NCBI RefSeq assembly: GCF_020531985.1
Contig: NZ_JAJAVQ010000005.1
Span: 186,001 to 250,000 of the forward strand
Direction of reading: 5' to 3'
Source: Rheinheimera aquimaris
Lineage (GTDB): Bacteria > Pseudomonadota > Gammaproteobacteria > Enterobacterales > Alteromonadaceae
DNA length: 64,000 nt
Shown here piece after piece: positions 40,868-50,824 of this stretch (positions are counted from its first letter, which is position 1; each line of letters begins with the position of its first letter). The translations under genes were made by a program, and so were the position numbers. Under the pieces are notes generated by a model. That model was given only the letters and a program-made list of their open reading frames with translations. It ran no database searches and was not told where the DNA came from.

Positions 40868-40887
40868 AAAGCGCTAAGGGTCAGGTC
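40868..40887. repeat. 20-bp repeat AAAGCGCTAAGGGTCAGGTC, copy 2
   Basis: Identical to 40192-40211. It overlaps the stop codon of the transposase remnant at 40881-41015, which points to the origin of both copies. Confidence 0.8.
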
Positions 40888-41015
40888 TTCCTTTTTTCCA
40901 CTATCCTGCTAACCCGCGAATAATGTAAATCAAAATAATCCCCCAGCGCTTTTAGCGTATAACCAATAGAGTCATTCAAGCGAAACGCAGTCGACTTTCT
41001 ATCACCGCCCTGGCC
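40881..41015 (-). pseudogene. C-terminal remnant of a REP-associated (Y1) transposase
   Basis: Forty-four open codons on the minus strand ending in TGA at 40881-40883. The translation GYTLKALGDYFDLHYSRVSRIV followed by EKRKT is the typical C-terminal helix-turn-helix of IS200/REP-associated tyrosine transposases. Everything upstream, including the HUH catalytic domain, is missing; a stop is met at 41016. It is a decayed mobile-element end beside the duplicated genes. Confidence 0.7.
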
Positions 41016-41265
41016 TTATTGGTCGTTTCCCTTGGCTATATTCCGGTAGCTAACATTGCAGCAAGACAATCTTCCAGTACAGCCAGAATAAAGACTGGCG
41101 GCCAAGCAGCCTGTTTACTTAAAATTATCCTATTGATAAACTCTCGCCGTTTTGTATTCAAAACAGTTAAAAATACAACGGACTGTCTACCCCCTTACCA
41201 ATGATGGTAGTGGCTTTCTACTCTGACTATCCAAATATAAATCTTTCTACGTGGAATCATTCCTA
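41016..41265. other. Leader region of the GlyGly-CTERM protein gene
   Basis: With the repeats and transposase tail before it, this completes a 429-bp stretch without an intact gene. It is AT-rich toward the gene and must hold its promoter, but I see no convincing -35/-10 pair or operator. No further transposase coding sequence is recognisable. Confidence 0.35.
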
Positions 41266-43965
41266 ATGCGTAACGCTTTTTTAGCAAGTTTATTGCTGAC
41301 GATGTTATCTGTGCATGCGGAGCAAACGCTGAGCCCGCTCTATAACGATAACCATATTCAACAGACACAAGAATATATAACCTCTGCAATAACATTGCAC
41401 AAAGATGGTCAGGTCGATGAGGGTGCTTTGGCTTATGCCAACCACGTCGCCCATGGCGACAAAGTTACAGTCGTCAGCAGTCAACACGGCATAGCGATTT
41501 ATAGCCAGGTTGGTGATTTCTATCAGCTGGTGCGGGAAATTAAAAATAGCGAGCTGGGTCTGCAGCAATACGATTCCGTTGCTAAAATGTACGTCTCTGG
41601 CACAGATAACTGGTTTTTGTACCAGGTGAATGACAAAGTTTTCACTGTTGTGCTGGATCAAGAATTTAATCCGTCTCTTGAAACCCGCAGTGAACTGACA
41701 GTCGGCTACGGTCAGCAGCTGGTAATCAATAACGGAACTGCCGTATCACGTAATGGCAATATTGTTACAACGTTTACAATCAATGAAACCACCGGGGCTA
41801 TGGCAGTACTTAGCTCCATGCAGCTCTCTACTTATCCAGACTACATTGCATTTGCAAACGGCATTTTACTGGCGGCGCAGTCAAGCTGGCAAAACGATAA
41901 AAAAAATCTGATGGTGTATAAGCTTGACAATAACGGCCAGTGGCAGTTTATCACTGACCACAGTATGGCTGTGAACGGTTCTGGTTCTCAATACGTCCGT
42001 TATGTAGCACTTAGCCCCGATGGTCAGAGGGTTATGTATGGTAGCCGGGAGCAAGATTACATTTTGCAATTGGATACTGTAGCCGGGCAACTTACGGAAG
42101 TCGCGAACGGTAATTACCTGAACAGCTATTACTCGCAAGTGCACTTCATCGACAACCAATATGTGCTAGTTCTGGCCAGCAATCAGGTATCTCTGTTTAA
42201 CAGCCAACAGCAAACCCAATTTGCCAGTATGAATCTGGATAGCTTCAGCAGTAGTGTTAAAGATTATGCTTTAAGCCTGGCAAATGGTGCCAAGCTTACT
42301 GTGCTTGGCCAAAGCGGTTTGCTGCAACTCTTTGCAAATTCGCTGACGGTAAATATTACCGTAACGCCGGGCGAGCAAGAGATTTATTTTGATTTTGCTG
42401 ACGCCAGTAATGTAATGATCTTAAATGACAAATATCTATTACACCGCAGCAGCACGCACTACAGGCTATATAAGCTGGAGCAGCAAGGTATGCCGCAGCT
42501 GACACAAATCAGCACACCAGAACAACTACTGGGCGAGCAAAACTACTATTACCCCCGCAAGCTACTGCATATCAGCAATAACCTCTATGCGTTATTCCAG
42601 GGCGATCGTTACTCAGTCATACAACTGGATGAAGCGAATGACAAATTGCTGCAATTTAGCTCAGGCACTTTGTATGACCGTAATGGCAATAGCTTGTATA
42701 CCGCTGATAATAATATCGTCAGCGTTGGCTCAGCTTTGGTAATTGCCAATAATGACACGCTCAATCTGTTGACACTTGGCGCAGATTACCATTTTAGTTT
42801 TGCAGATGCTGCGGTGAATGGTGCCTCAGGTGTGTCTGGTATTGCACAGATTCAAATGCTGGTGGCCGCAGGCGAATTTATTTATGCTGTTGACCAATAC
42901 AATAGTGTAATGAGTAAATTTATCGTCAGTCAAAATCGGCTACAACAACAAGAACAATACCGCAGTTATGACTTTCCTCAGCTGTCAGGCTACTATATCC
43001 GCGATGATTTACTCACGCTGCGCAGTGACAATTATCTACTAAACTACCGGATGGCAGATAATGGCTCATTAACTCTGCTGTCCACCCAGTATCTGTCGGG
43101 TAACATTGCTCGTTGGGCGCCGGTCGGTGAACGATTTGCAGCCGTGCAAGGCTGGCAAGACCTCCGGGTTTTGGAGCAGGACAGTGTTACAGGCTTATGG
43201 TCAGAGCAGCTCGAGCTTAATAATCAACAATTACAACAACAGTTCCAACTGGCCAGCCCGGCATTACTTGCGTTGGGTCGCACTATTGGCGTATATGACG
43301 GGCAGAACAAAAAACTCGTACGTCTGGCCCACAATAGTGCACCTTATGCAACTAGTGCAGCCAAGCTAAAACTTAAACTAAATCAAGGCGTTCCATTTCA
43401 ACTGGAGCTAAGCTCTGTAATAGCAGATGAAGAAGACTCTGCATTATCATTCAACCTTTTGACCGCTACTGCTGATTTCAGTTTAAGCGACAATCAACTG
43501 AAATTTAATGGACAAGGCGTAACTGATTCGGGCTATATCGACATTACAGCTGCAGACCCATCTGATCTGGTAGCTAAGTTCACGTTCGAATATACAATGA
43601 ACCTGGCGCCCGTTGTTAAAGCTCAGGTGCCAACACTCAATGTGGTTCAGGGCGAAGCTATGCATATAGAGCTGGCTCAGTATTTCGCCGATCCGGAAGG
43701 TCAGGCACTGCAATTCAGGCTATCGTCTGCGCTGCTTGGATTAACGGTATCAAATAACGGTTTACTTACCGGCAAACTGAATACAAACGGCGAGCTGCGA
43801 GTAAGTGTCACGGTAAGTGATGCTGCTGGTGCATCAGCTGATCATGTCATTACACTGGCTGTTGCTGCCAAACCAGAGGAGAGCTCAGGCGGTAGCATGC
43901 ATTGGCTGCTGCTGAGTTTACTGGCGTTAATCGCATTAAACCGTAGCAACAAAAGACGTAGTTAA
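41266..43965 (+). CDS. Large surface/periplasmic protein with GlyGly-CTERM sorting signal
   Basis: 899 residues from the ATG at 41266, which has GGAA upstream and begins a clear signal peptide (MRNAFLASLLLTMLSVHA); a GTG at 41251 is less likely. Residues about 30-690 look like a repetitive beta-propeller-like region rich in Tyr/Gln/Asn. Two Ig/cadherin-like domains follow (about 700-785 and 790-870; the second has the YFADPEGQALQFRLSSA and VSVTVSDAAGASADHVITL pattern). The end is GGSMHWLLLSLLALIALN then NKRRS: Gly-Gly, a hydrophobic helix and a basic tail, the GlyGly-CTERM signal processed by rhombosortase in bacteria with type II secretion. Function is unknown; adhesion or binding is plausible. 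Confidence 0.85.
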   Translation: MRNAFLASLLLTMLSVHAEQTLSPLYNDNHIQQTQEYITSAITLHKDGQVDEGALAYANHVAHGDKVTVVSSQHGIAIYSQVGDFYQLVREIKNSELGLQQYDSVAKMYVSGTDNWFLYQVNDKVFTVVLDQEFNPSLETRSELTVGYGQQLVINNGTAVSRNGNIVTTFTINETTGAMAVLSSMQLSTYPDYIAFANGILLAAQSSWQNDKKNLMVYKLDNNGQWQFITDHSMAVNGSGSQYVRYVALSPDGQRVMYGSREQDYILQLDTVAGQLTEVANGNYLNSYYSQVHFIDNQYVLVLASNQVSLFNSQQQTQFASMNLDSFSSSVKDYALSLANGAKLTVLGQSGLLQLFANSLTVNITVTPGEQEIYFDFADASNVMILNDKYLLHRSSTHYRLYKLEQQGMPQLTQISTPEQLLGEQNYYYPRKLLHISNNLYALFQGDRYSVIQLDEANDKLLQFSSGTLYDRNGNSLYTADNNIVSVGSALVIANNDTLNLLTLGADYHFSFADAAVNGASGVSGIAQIQMLVAAGEFIYAVDQYNSVMSKFIVSQNRLQQQEQYRSYDFPQLSGYYIRDDLLTLRSDNYLLNYRMADNGSLTLLSTQYLSGNIARWAPVGERFAAVQGWQDLRVLEQDSVTGLWSEQLELNNQQLQQQFQLASPALLALGRTIGVYDGQNKKLVRLAHNSAPYATSAAKLKLKLNQGVPFQLELSSVIADEEDSALSFNLLTATADFSLSDNQLKFNGQGVTDSGYIDITAADPSDLVAKFTFEYTMNLAPVVKAQVPTLNVVQGEAMHIELAQYFADPEGQALQFRLSSALLGLTVSNNGLLTGKLNTNGELRVSVTVSDAAGASADHVITLAVAAKPEESSGGSMHWLLLSLLALIALNRSNKRRS

Positions 43966-43975
43966 ACCAAAATTC

Positions 43976-44002
43976 CGCGGCTTTAGCAAACCTGAAGCCG
44001 CG
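43976..44002 (+). terminator. Possible terminator after the GlyGly-CTERM gene
   Basis: CGCGGCTT and AAGCCGCG form a perfect 8-bp stem with an 11-base loop, 10 bases after the stop codon. There is no T-tract, so termination strength is uncertain. Confidence 0.45.
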
Positions 44003-44106
44003 AACTTATGCCAGCGCCAGCTTATTTGATTATGGTTAGGCTGAAACTGTCAGCTTATGTTAAAATCGACGCCATATTAAACAGATAACAGGTGTAAATC
44101 AGCAAG

Positions 44107-44724
44107 ATGGCGCGTCGCACCAAAGCCGAAGCCGAAAGTACCAGAGCAGCTATTTTAGATGCCGCTGAAGTATTGTTTTTTCAGCATGGCGTCTCCCGCA
44201 CTACGCTGGAAAAAATTGCGCTGGCCGCCAATGTCACGCGGGGTGCCATTTACTGGCACTTTCAGAATAAAGCCGATCTATTTAACGCTATGCTGGAGCG
44301 GGTGCGGCTGCCATTTCACCACCTGCTGAACGAAGTTGACAACAACCCGTCTGACGACCCTTTTGGCCAAATTCTTGAATTGTTTACCAATGGCTTGCAG
44401 CTGATTGCCAGTAGTGAACAGCACCTGCGTGTACTGACGATAGTATTTCACCGCTGCGAGTATATCGACGAGCTAAACCCGGCTGTTACCAAACAGGATG
44501 AGCTGGATGAGCAAACAGTCGCGGTACTGCAGCGGGCACTGGAACGGGCAGAACAGATGGGATTGCTGCGTGAGGGTATATCGCCGCGGCTGGCCGCTTT
44601 TTCACTGCATATGTATATAGGCGGCATTATCAGTAACTTTTTACTGAAACCACAACAGTGTGATTTGCATAAACACGCTGGCGCTTTGATAGAGGTAATG
44701 CTGCAGGGTTTGAAAAAGGCATAA
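44107..44724 (+). CDS. TetR-family repressor of the AcrR/TtgR group
   Basis: 205 residues. The N-terminal helix-turn-helix is strongly AcrR-like: MARRTKAEAESTRAAILDAAEVLFFQHGVSRTTLEKIALAANVTRGAIYWHFQNKADLF. The C-terminal ligand-binding half is helical. AcrR proteins repress RND efflux genes and release DNA when they bind toxic compounds. The gene is convergent with the pump genes rather than divergent from them, yet the pump promoter carries an AcrR-like palindrome at 49161, so the functional link is credible. Confidence 0.88.
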   Translation: MARRTKAEAESTRAAILDAAEVLFFQHGVSRTTLEKIALAANVTRGAIYWHFQNKADLFNAMLERVRLPFHHLLNEVDNNPSDDPFGQILELFTNGLQLIASSEQHLRVLTIVFHRCEYIDELNPAVTKQDELDEQTVAVLQRALERAEQMGLLREGISPRLAAFSLHMYIGGIISNFLLKPQQCDLHKHAGALIEVMLQGLKKA

Positions 44725-44760
44725 AAAAACCGGCTGCTCGCGTGGGGTTAAGACAGCCGG
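44723..44760 (-). terminator. Terminator of the acrAB-type operon
   Basis: On the minus strand CCGGCTG and CAGCCGG form a 7-bp stem around a 17-base loop, followed directly by seven Ts. A second compact hairpin (GGCAGCA-tcac-TGCTGCC, 44778-44795) lies between it and the stop codon. Confidence 0.7.
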
Positions 44761-44806
44761 CAAAGGTACAACCTTTAGGCAGCATCACTGCTGCCGTTAA
44801 TGCGTG

Positions 44807-47800
44807 TTAAACAGTTTTAATATCCGACGCTTTAGCGCCAACCAACTTCATGATCACCAGATAAAACACCGGTACCAGAAATACCGCCAGCACCGTGGCT
44901 GAAATCATCCCGCCCAGTACACCGGTACCTATTGCATTGCGGCTGGCAGAACCGGCGCCAGAGCTTATCACCAGTGGTAATACACCAAGCGAGAACGCCA
45001 TCGATGTCATAATGATTGGCCGCAGCCTCAGCCTCACCGCTTCCAGTATGGCTGCCGTTAACTCTTTACCCTGCTGCTGCAGCTCGCGGGCGAATTCAAC
45101 TATCAAGATAGCGTTCTTCGCCGCCAGGCCCATCGTCGTTAACAGGCCGACCTGGAAATAGACGTCGTTGCCAAGCCCGCGCATATAAGCGGCTGTCAGC
45201 GCGCCGACAATACCCAGCGGTACCACCAGAATAACGGCAAAAGGTACGCTCCAGCTTTCATACAGCGCGGCCAGACACAGAAACACCACCAGAATCGATA
45301 ATGCATACAACGCTGGTGCCTGCGAGCCGGACAGTTTTTCCTGATACGAGGTTGCCGTCCATTCAAAACCTATACCCGGCGGCAGCTGACTGATCAGTTG
45401 CTCCATCGTAGCCATCGCATCACCCGAGCTGGTGCCCGGCGCCGGTTCACCCTGGATCTCCATCGCCGACACACCGTTGTAACGCTCTAAACGCTGCGGA
45501 CCGTAAATCCAGCGGCTACTGGAGAACGAGGCAAAGCTGACCATATCACCGTCGCTGTTACGCACATGCCAGCGTTTGATGTCTTCCGGCGTCATACGAA
45601 AATCGGCTTCTGCCTGCACGTAAACCTTTTTCACCCGGCCGCGATCAACAAAGTCATTCACATAGGTAGAGCCCCAGCCAATCGCCAATGTCTGGTTGAT
45701 ATCACGCAGTGATACACCCAAGGCCTGAGCTTTTAACTGATCGACATCAATTTGTAGCTGCGGCGCATCTTCCATACCGTTGGGGCGCACACTGACCAGA
45801 TTCGGTTGTTGCGCCGCCATACCCAGCAGCTGGTTACGGGCGTTTAACAGCGCCTCGTGACCCAAACCGCCACGGTCCTGCAAAAATAGTGAGAAACCGG
45901 TCGCCCGGCCAAGCTCGGCGATAGGTGGCAGGTTAAAAGCAAAAATCTGTGCTTCTTTTACCGTGGCAAAAAAGCCCCAGGCGCGGCCAATCACAGCCTG
46001 TACGCTGTCTGCTGCACCACGCTCACTCCAGTCAGCCAAACGCACAAATGCCAGGCCCATATTCTGGCCACGACCGGCGAAACTGAAACCCGACACGGTA
46101 AACACCGACTGTACTGCGTCTTCACTGGCGTAGTGCGCAGCTATTTTATCCATCACCGCTTCAGTACGTTGCTGGCTGGCACCGGTTGGTAGTTGCACCA
46201 TGGTTAAAAACACGCCCTGATCTTCTTCCGGCAGGAAAGACGTAGGCAGGCGCAGGAACATCACCGCCATCACAGCGACTATAGCGCCGTACACCAACAT
46301 TGAGCGTTTCGGCCGCGCCAGCATACCGGCGACACCGCGCTGGTATTTGCGGTTTGACGCATCAAAACCGCGGTTAAACCAGCCAAAAAAGCCGCCTTTG
46401 GTGTGATGATCACCATTAACCGGTTTGAGCATGGTGGCACACAGCGCCGGGGTAAAGATCAGTGCCACCAGCACCGACAGCGCCATGGCTGTCACAATCG
46501 TAATGGAGAACTGCTTGTAAATGGCGCCGGTAGCACCACCGAAGAACGCCATAGGCACAAATACCGCCGACAATACCAGGCCGATACCGACCAGCGCGCC
46601 GGTGATCTGCCCCATCGATTTGCGTGTGGCCTCAACCGGGCCCAGACCCTCTTCGCTCATCACGCGCTCAACGTTTTCCACCACCACTATGGCATCATCT
46701 ACCAGCAAGCCGATGGCCAGTACCATACCGAACATCGTCAGGGTATTAATAGAAAAGCCAAACGCCGACATCACACCAAAGGTACCCAGTAACACCACCG
46801 GCACTGCCAGCGTGGGGATCAACGTGGCGCGGAAGTTCTGTAAAAACAGATACATCACCAGAAACACCAGAATAATGGCTTCAATCAGCGTTTGTACCAC
46901 TGAGCTTATCGATATTTCGACAAAAGGTGTGGTGTCATACGGAATAACAGTACTGAGCCCTTGAGGGAAATATGGCTCTAACTCTGCCAGTTTGGCTTTT
47001 ACCGCGGCGGCGGTATCCAGCGCGTTGGCGCCGGTGGCCAGCTCAATGGCTAAACCGGTGGCCATTTTGCCGTTGTAACGCGCAATTACTGAATAATCCT
47101 CACCGCCCAGTTCAATGCGCGCCACATCAGACAGCTTTACCATAGAACCATCGGCATTCACTCGCAGCAGGATCTGGCCAAACTCTTCGGCTGACGTTAA
47201 ACGGGTTTGCGCCAGTATCGCGGCGTTAAACTGCTGGCCGGGCAATGCCGGTGCCCCGCCTAACTGGCCGGCGGTGACCTGGTTATTCTGTACTTCTATC
47301 GCCGCAGTCACATCTGCCGGCGTCAGCTGATATTCGTTCAGTTTGTTGGCATCCAGCCAAATGCGCATTGCATACTGGCTACCGAATACCTGCACATTAC
47401 CTACACCTGTCGTGCGGCTTAACGGGTCTTTAACGTTCGCCACAACATAGTCGGCAATGTCGTCACGGGCCAGGCTGTTATCTTCTGATAAGAAGCCCAC
47501 CACCATCAGGAAGCCACCGTTAGATTTGGCTACCCGCACTCCGTTTTGCTGCACTTCCTGCGGTAATAACGGCAGTGCCTGTTGCAGCTTGTTTTGCACC
47601 TGTACCTGCGCAATATCGGCATCTGTGCCGGTTTCAAAGGTCAGTGTCAGGCTGACGTTACCGGAGGAGTCAGAGTTGGCTGACATATACATCAGGTTAT
47701 CCAGGCCATTCATGGCCTGTTCTATCACCTGCGTCACCGCATCTTCGGCTGTCTTGGCCGACGCACCACGGTAAGACGCACTGATGCTGATAGCAGGTGG

Positions 47801-47917
47801 TGCCACGCGCGGATACTGCTCAACCGGTAACTGTTTAATCGATAACAGGCCGGCCAGCATAATGACTATTGCAATGACCCAGGCAAAAATAGGCCTGCTG
47901 ATAAAGAAATTTGCCAT
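44807..47917 (-). CDS. RND multidrug efflux transporter, AcrB/MexB type
   Basis: 1036 residues with the 12-segment RND layout and two large periplasmic loops. Proton-relay residues are visible: the Asp-Asp pair in [14 protein letters not shown] (segment 4) and the Lys in [14 protein letters not shown] (segment 10). The N-terminus [42 protein letters not shown] is typical of HAE1 (hydrophobe/amphiphile) pumps. It exports drugs, detergents or bile-like compounds with the MFP partner encoded 16 bases upstream. No outer-membrane channel gene lies nearby, so it probably uses a TolC encoded elsewhere. Confidence 0.95.
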   Translation of the reverse strand: MANFFISRPIFAWVIAIVIMLAGLLSIKQLPVEQYPRVAPPAISISASYRGASAKTAEDAVTQVIEQAMNGLDNLMYMSANSDSSGNVSLTLTFETGTDADIAQVQVQNKLQQALPLLPQEVQQNGVRVAKSNGGFLMVVGFLSEDNSLARDDIADYVVANVKDPLSRTTGVGNVQVFGSQYAMRIWLDANKLNEYQLTPADVTAAIEVQNNQVTAGQLGGAPALPGQQFNAAILAQTRLTSAEEFGQILLRVNADGSMVKLSDVARIELGGEDYSVIARYNGKMATGLAIELATGANALDTAAAVKAKLAELEPYFPQGLSTVIPYDTTPFVEISISSVVQTLIEAIILVFLVMYLFLQNFRATLIPTLAVPVVLLGTFGVMSAFGFSINTLTMFGMVLAIGLLVDDAIVVVENVERVMSEEGLGPVEATRKSMGQITGALVGIGLVLSAVFVPMAFFGGATGAIYKQFSITIVTAMALSVLVALIFTPALCATMLKPVNGDHHTKGGFFGWFNRGFDASNRKYQRGVAGMLARPKRSMLVYGAIVAVMAVMFLRLPTSFLPEEDQGVFLTMVQLPTGASQQRTEAVMDKIAAHYASEDAVQSVFTVSGFSFAGRGQNMGLAFVRLADWSERGAADSVQAVIGRAWGFFATVKEAQIFAFNLPPIAELGRATGFSLFLQDRGGLGHEALLNARNQLLGMAAQQPNLVSVRPNGMEDAPQLQIDVDQLKAQALGVSLRDINQTLAIGWGSTYVNDFVDRGRVKKVYVQAEADFRMTPEDIKRWHVRNSDGDMVSFASFSSSRWIYGPQRLERYNGVSAMEIQGEPAPGTSSGDAMATMEQLISQLPPGIGFEWTATSYQEKLSGSQAPALYALSILVVFLCLAALYESWSVPFAVILVVPLGIVGALTAAYMRGLGNDVYFQVGLLTTMGLAAKNAILIVEFARELQQQGKELTAAILEAVRLRLRPIIMTSMAFSLGVLPLVISSGAGSASRNAIGTGVLGGMISATVLAVFLVPVFYLVIMKLVGAKASDIKTV

Positions 47918-47933
47918 CTGTTTCTACTCCTGC

Positions 47934-49094
47934 CTATTGTGAAACAGCAGGGCTGTTTTGGCTGCTATCAGCAGAATTCTGCGCTTGCACTGTTCTGACT
48001 TTGGCACCCGGCTTCACTTTCTGCAGGCCGGCAACGATAACGGTATCACCGGCGCTCAGGCCAGAGGTCACCTGCCAGCTTTGCTCAACAGTGCGGCCGG
48101 TTTCAATTAAACGCGCTTCAACCTCATTATTGCTGTTAACCAGCATCACAGACGCCTGGCCTTTTGGTGTGCGGCTGACTGCAGCCTGTGGCACCAGTAT
48201 TGCCTGATCATCAGTACCATGATGCAGCCTGGCACGGACAAACATACCTGGCAGCAAATTACCGTTTTTGTTCGGGAATACGGCCCGCAGCGTCACCATA
48301 CCGGTGCTGGGGTCAACATTTACTTCAGAGAACTGCAGGCTGCCCTGCTCGCTGTATTTACTGCCGTCATCCAGCAGCAAATCGACCGTCACGTTGTCGC
48401 GCTCATCACCCTGCATTTGCTTTTTTAGCTTCAGCAGTTCACTGCTCGACTGCGTTAAATCGACATAAATCGGGTCAAGCTGGCGTATTGTCGCCATCAC
48501 CTGAGCCTGGTTCGCCGTCAGTAAGGCGCCTTCAGTAACGGCTGAGCGGCCAATCTGGCCAGAAATGGGCGCTTTAATCTGGGTATAGTTCAGGTTAATT
48601 TGTGCGGTTTGCAACGCAGCTTCGCTGCTGGCGATGGCGGCATCCGCCTGCATCAGCGCGGCCTGGGCATCATCATAATCCTGCTGACTTACTGCTTTAT
48701 TGCCCAGCAAGCCTTTGAGCCGATCGGCTTTTAAACGGGCGTTATGCGCCACCGCTTTAGCGCTGGCTAAATTCGCCTTGGCATTGGCTAATGCTGCCTG
48801 ATAAGGGGCGGCGTCTATTTTGTACAGCACCTGGCCGGCCTCTACCTGCTGGCCTTCGGTAAATAAACGTTGCTGTAAAATGCCACTAACCTGCGGACGG
48901 ATCTCAGCCTGACGGAAATCAGTAGTGCGGCCGGGTAATTCAGTAGTCAATGCCAGCGAACTGGTACTCAGCGTCACTACAGCTACTTCAGGCGCCTGAG
49001 GCGCAGCCTGGCCACCTGCCTGCTGGGGCTCACTGCAGGCCACCATTAACAATGCCACTACCGGTGCAGTGAACAGCTTCATTTTTACACGCAT
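47934..49094 (-). CDS. RND efflux membrane-fusion lipoprotein, AcrA/MexA type
   Basis: 386 residues. The signal sequence ends in a lipobox (LLMVAC, Cys20), so it is anchored to the inner membrane from the periplasmic side. The split lipoyl domain, a long alpha-hairpin (about residues 95-165, LASAKAVAHNARLKADRLKGLLGNKAVSQQDYDDAQAAL) and beta-barrel domain (LLDDGSKYSEQGSLQFSEVNVDPSTGMVTLRAVFPN) follow in order. ATG at 49094 is chosen because CACAGGAG lies at the right distance. It is first in the operon, under a palindromic operator. Confidence 0.94.
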   Translation of the reverse strand: MRVKMKLFTAPVVALLMVACSEPQQAGGQAAPQAPEVAVVTLSTSSLALTTELPGRTTDFRQAEIRPQVSGILQQRLFTEGQQVEAGQVLYKIDAAPYQAALANAKANLASAKAVAHNARLKADRLKGLLGNKAVSQQDYDDAQAALMQADAAIASSEAALQTAQINLNYTQIKAPISGQIGRSAVTEGALLTANQAQVMATIRQLDPIYVDLTQSSSELLKLKKQMQGDERDNVTVDLLLDDGSKYSEQGSLQFSEVNVDPSTGMVTLRAVFPNKNGNLLPGMFVRARLHHGTDDQAILVPQAAVSRTPKGQASVMLVNSNNEVEARLIETGRTVEQSWQVTSGLSAGDTVIVAGLQKVKPGAKVRTVQAQNSADSSQNSPAVSQ

Positions 49095-49156
49095 ACAAAC
49101 TCCTGTGAGAGGCTGCCTGAAAATCCCGGGTATAGTTCAGGCAGAATAAGAACGGC

Positions 49157-49185
49157 AATATACATACAAGGTTGTATGTAATCAA
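49157..49185 (-). promoter_or_regulatory. acrAB-type promoter with AcrR-like operator between -35 and -10
   Basis: On the minus strand TTGATT (-35, 49180-49185), 17 bases, TATATT (-10, 49157-49162). The spacer is filled by the palindrome TACATACAA-GG-TTGTATGTA (49161-49180, 9-2-9), closely resembling the E. coli AcrR site whose arms are TACATACA and TGTATGTA. Binding would block RNA polymerase directly. The 49095-49412 gap otherwise holds only the pirin gene leader. Confidence 0.72.
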
Positions 49186-49412
49186 TAATCCAGCTGTACC
49201 AGCGCGACCAACGCCATAAAAAAGCTGTTCAGTAACCAGAGAAACCAGTATAGCCGCTGTCAGAGACCAGGCTGCTACAGTGATCTGACAGGTGAAAAAA
49301 ACCACTGTTTTTATCCGGTTTTATGCGTGCTTTATTTCGCAGTTATTGTCCTATACTGTTGATTTATTTTAATACGCTGCAAAAAATGCAGCGCAACCCG
49401 TGGAGCTTCTAC

Positions 49413-50330
49413 ATGAGCACTGAAACCAAAACAGATGAACTGGACTGTGACATTGATAGCGGCTGCGGCGCCGTTGATATCGTGATTAAACCGCGGGATA
49501 AAGACCTGGGCGGCTTTTCGGTGCGCCGCTCACTGCCAACCAAAGAACGCAAAATGGTCGGGCCGTGGATCTTTTTCGATCATATGGGCCCGGCCAAATT
49601 TGCTGCAGGCTCAGGCATTAATGTGCGGCCACATCCGCATATTAACCTCGCTACTGTTACCTATCTGTTCGAAGGTGAAATTCTGCACCGCGATTCGCTG
49701 GGCAGCTACCAGACCATTACACCGGGCGACATTAACCTGATGGTGGCAGGCAGTGGTATAGTGCACTCCGAACGGGAGCGGCCGGAAGTGACCGCCAGCG
49801 CCCATACTCTGCATGGCCTGCAACTGTGGTTAGCGTTGCCGGAGCAAGATGAAGAAATCGACCCGGCATTTTATCACTATCCCAATCGTACTATTCCGGC
49901 CGTCGATGTTGACGGTGTTGCCGTTCGGGTATTGATGGGCAGCGCTTATGGTCAGACATCACCGGTAAAAACCTATGCGCAAACGCTGTATGTCGAAGCC
50001 TTTATGAAAAAAGGCCAACGTTTAACCCTGCCCGACTGTGCCGAGCGTGCAGTTTACGTTGCCAAAGGCGGGTTGCGGCTAAAAGACACTGTAGTACCCG
50101 AACACGCTATGGTAGTGCTGCATCAGGCCGCAGGCTTAGAAATTGAAGCCACTGCAGATAGCCGTATAGCACTGATAGGCGGCGAGAATATGGGTAAGCG
50201 TTTTATAGAATGGAATTTTATTTCCAGCCGTAAAGAACGTATTGAGCAGGCGAAGCAGGACTGGATTGCCGATCGTTTCGCCAAAGTCGTTGGCGATGAA
50301 GAAGAGTTTATTCCCTATCCGGTCAACTGA
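49413..50330 (+). CDS. Pirin-family cupin protein
   Basis: 305 residues from the ATG at 49413 (MSTETKTDELD), which has GGAG eight bases upstream; the open frame extends 30 codons further but with a sequence that is not pirin-like. The metal-binding cupin motif is intact: RPHPHINLATVTYLFEGEILHRDSLG with GSGIVHSERE after it. Pirins bind Fe; some have quercetinase activity and others modulate enzymes or transcription. The role here cannot be told from context. It is divergent from the efflux operon. Confidence 0.88.
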   Translation: MSTETKTDELDCDIDSGCGAVDIVIKPRDKDLGGFSVRRSLPTKERKMVGPWIFFDHMGPAKFAAGSGINVRPHPHINLATVTYLFEGEILHRDSLGSYQTITPGDINLMVAGSGIVHSERERPEVTASAHTLHGLQLWLALPEQDEEIDPAFYHYPNRTIPAVDVDGVAVRVLMGSAYGQTSPVKTYAQTLYVEAFMKKGQRLTLPDCAERAVYVAKGGLRLKDTVVPEHAMVVLHQAAGLEIEATADSRIALIGGENMGKRFIEWNFISSRKERIEQAKQDWIADRFAKVVGDEEEFIPYPVN

Positions 50331-50382
50331 TTACAGGTTAACACCCGGCACCAGCGCCGGGTGTTAATATTGGCGAGCAGTG

Positions 50383-50802
50383 TTAGCCATTGGTGTTCTC
50401 CAGTGTTTGCGCCACCACCGGCTCAACCACTTCTGCGCTTATCAGCTCGGGCTGATTTTGCGCCTGTTGCACTAACCAACGCTGAACGACAGAAGCAGCC
50501 GGTGACACAGATACAGGCGGCGCATAATTGGGGCGCTGATAATCAGGCTGGCTTAGCAGCTGAATAACATAAGATGACGCGAAAAAGACACTGGCACCAA
50601 AAGCGACAGCCGCCAGCGCACTTTTATAATCATCACTTTGGCGGGCAACGACAAACAACATTAACATGGCACAGCAGGCGGCCATGTACACCGCCAGATA
50701 ATGAAAAAGATCGTTGTCCATAGCGATACCTACAGCATAAACGGTCAGATACACTACAATGGGCATTGCCAGCATAAGTGTGGGTTTCATATAGCTGTAC
50801 AT
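50383..50802 (-). CDS. Small inner-membrane protein of unknown function
   Basis: 139 residues with three predicted membrane segments (about 6-26, 33-52 and 62-84) and a Pro/Val/Gln-rich C-terminal tail of about 50 residues. CAGGAA lies eight bases before the ATG. It begins 22 bases after the entericidin-like gene, so the two are probably co-transcribed. I do not recognise a family. Confidence 0.7.
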   Translation of the reverse strand: MYSYMKPTLMLAMPIVVYLTVYAVGIAMDNDLFHYLAVYMAACCAMLMLFVVARQSDDYKSALAAVAFGASVFFASSYVIQLLSQPDYQRPNYAPPVSVSPAASVVQRWLVQQAQNQPELISAEVVEPVVAQTLENTNG

Positions 50803-50824
50803 GGTGTAAGTTCCTGTTTAAAAG

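Noticed and set aside
44807-49094. Heavy-metal (CzcA-type) RND pump
   Set aside because: Sequence features are those of the HAE1 drug-efflux group (AcrB/MexB), and the operator and TetR regulator are AcrR-like.
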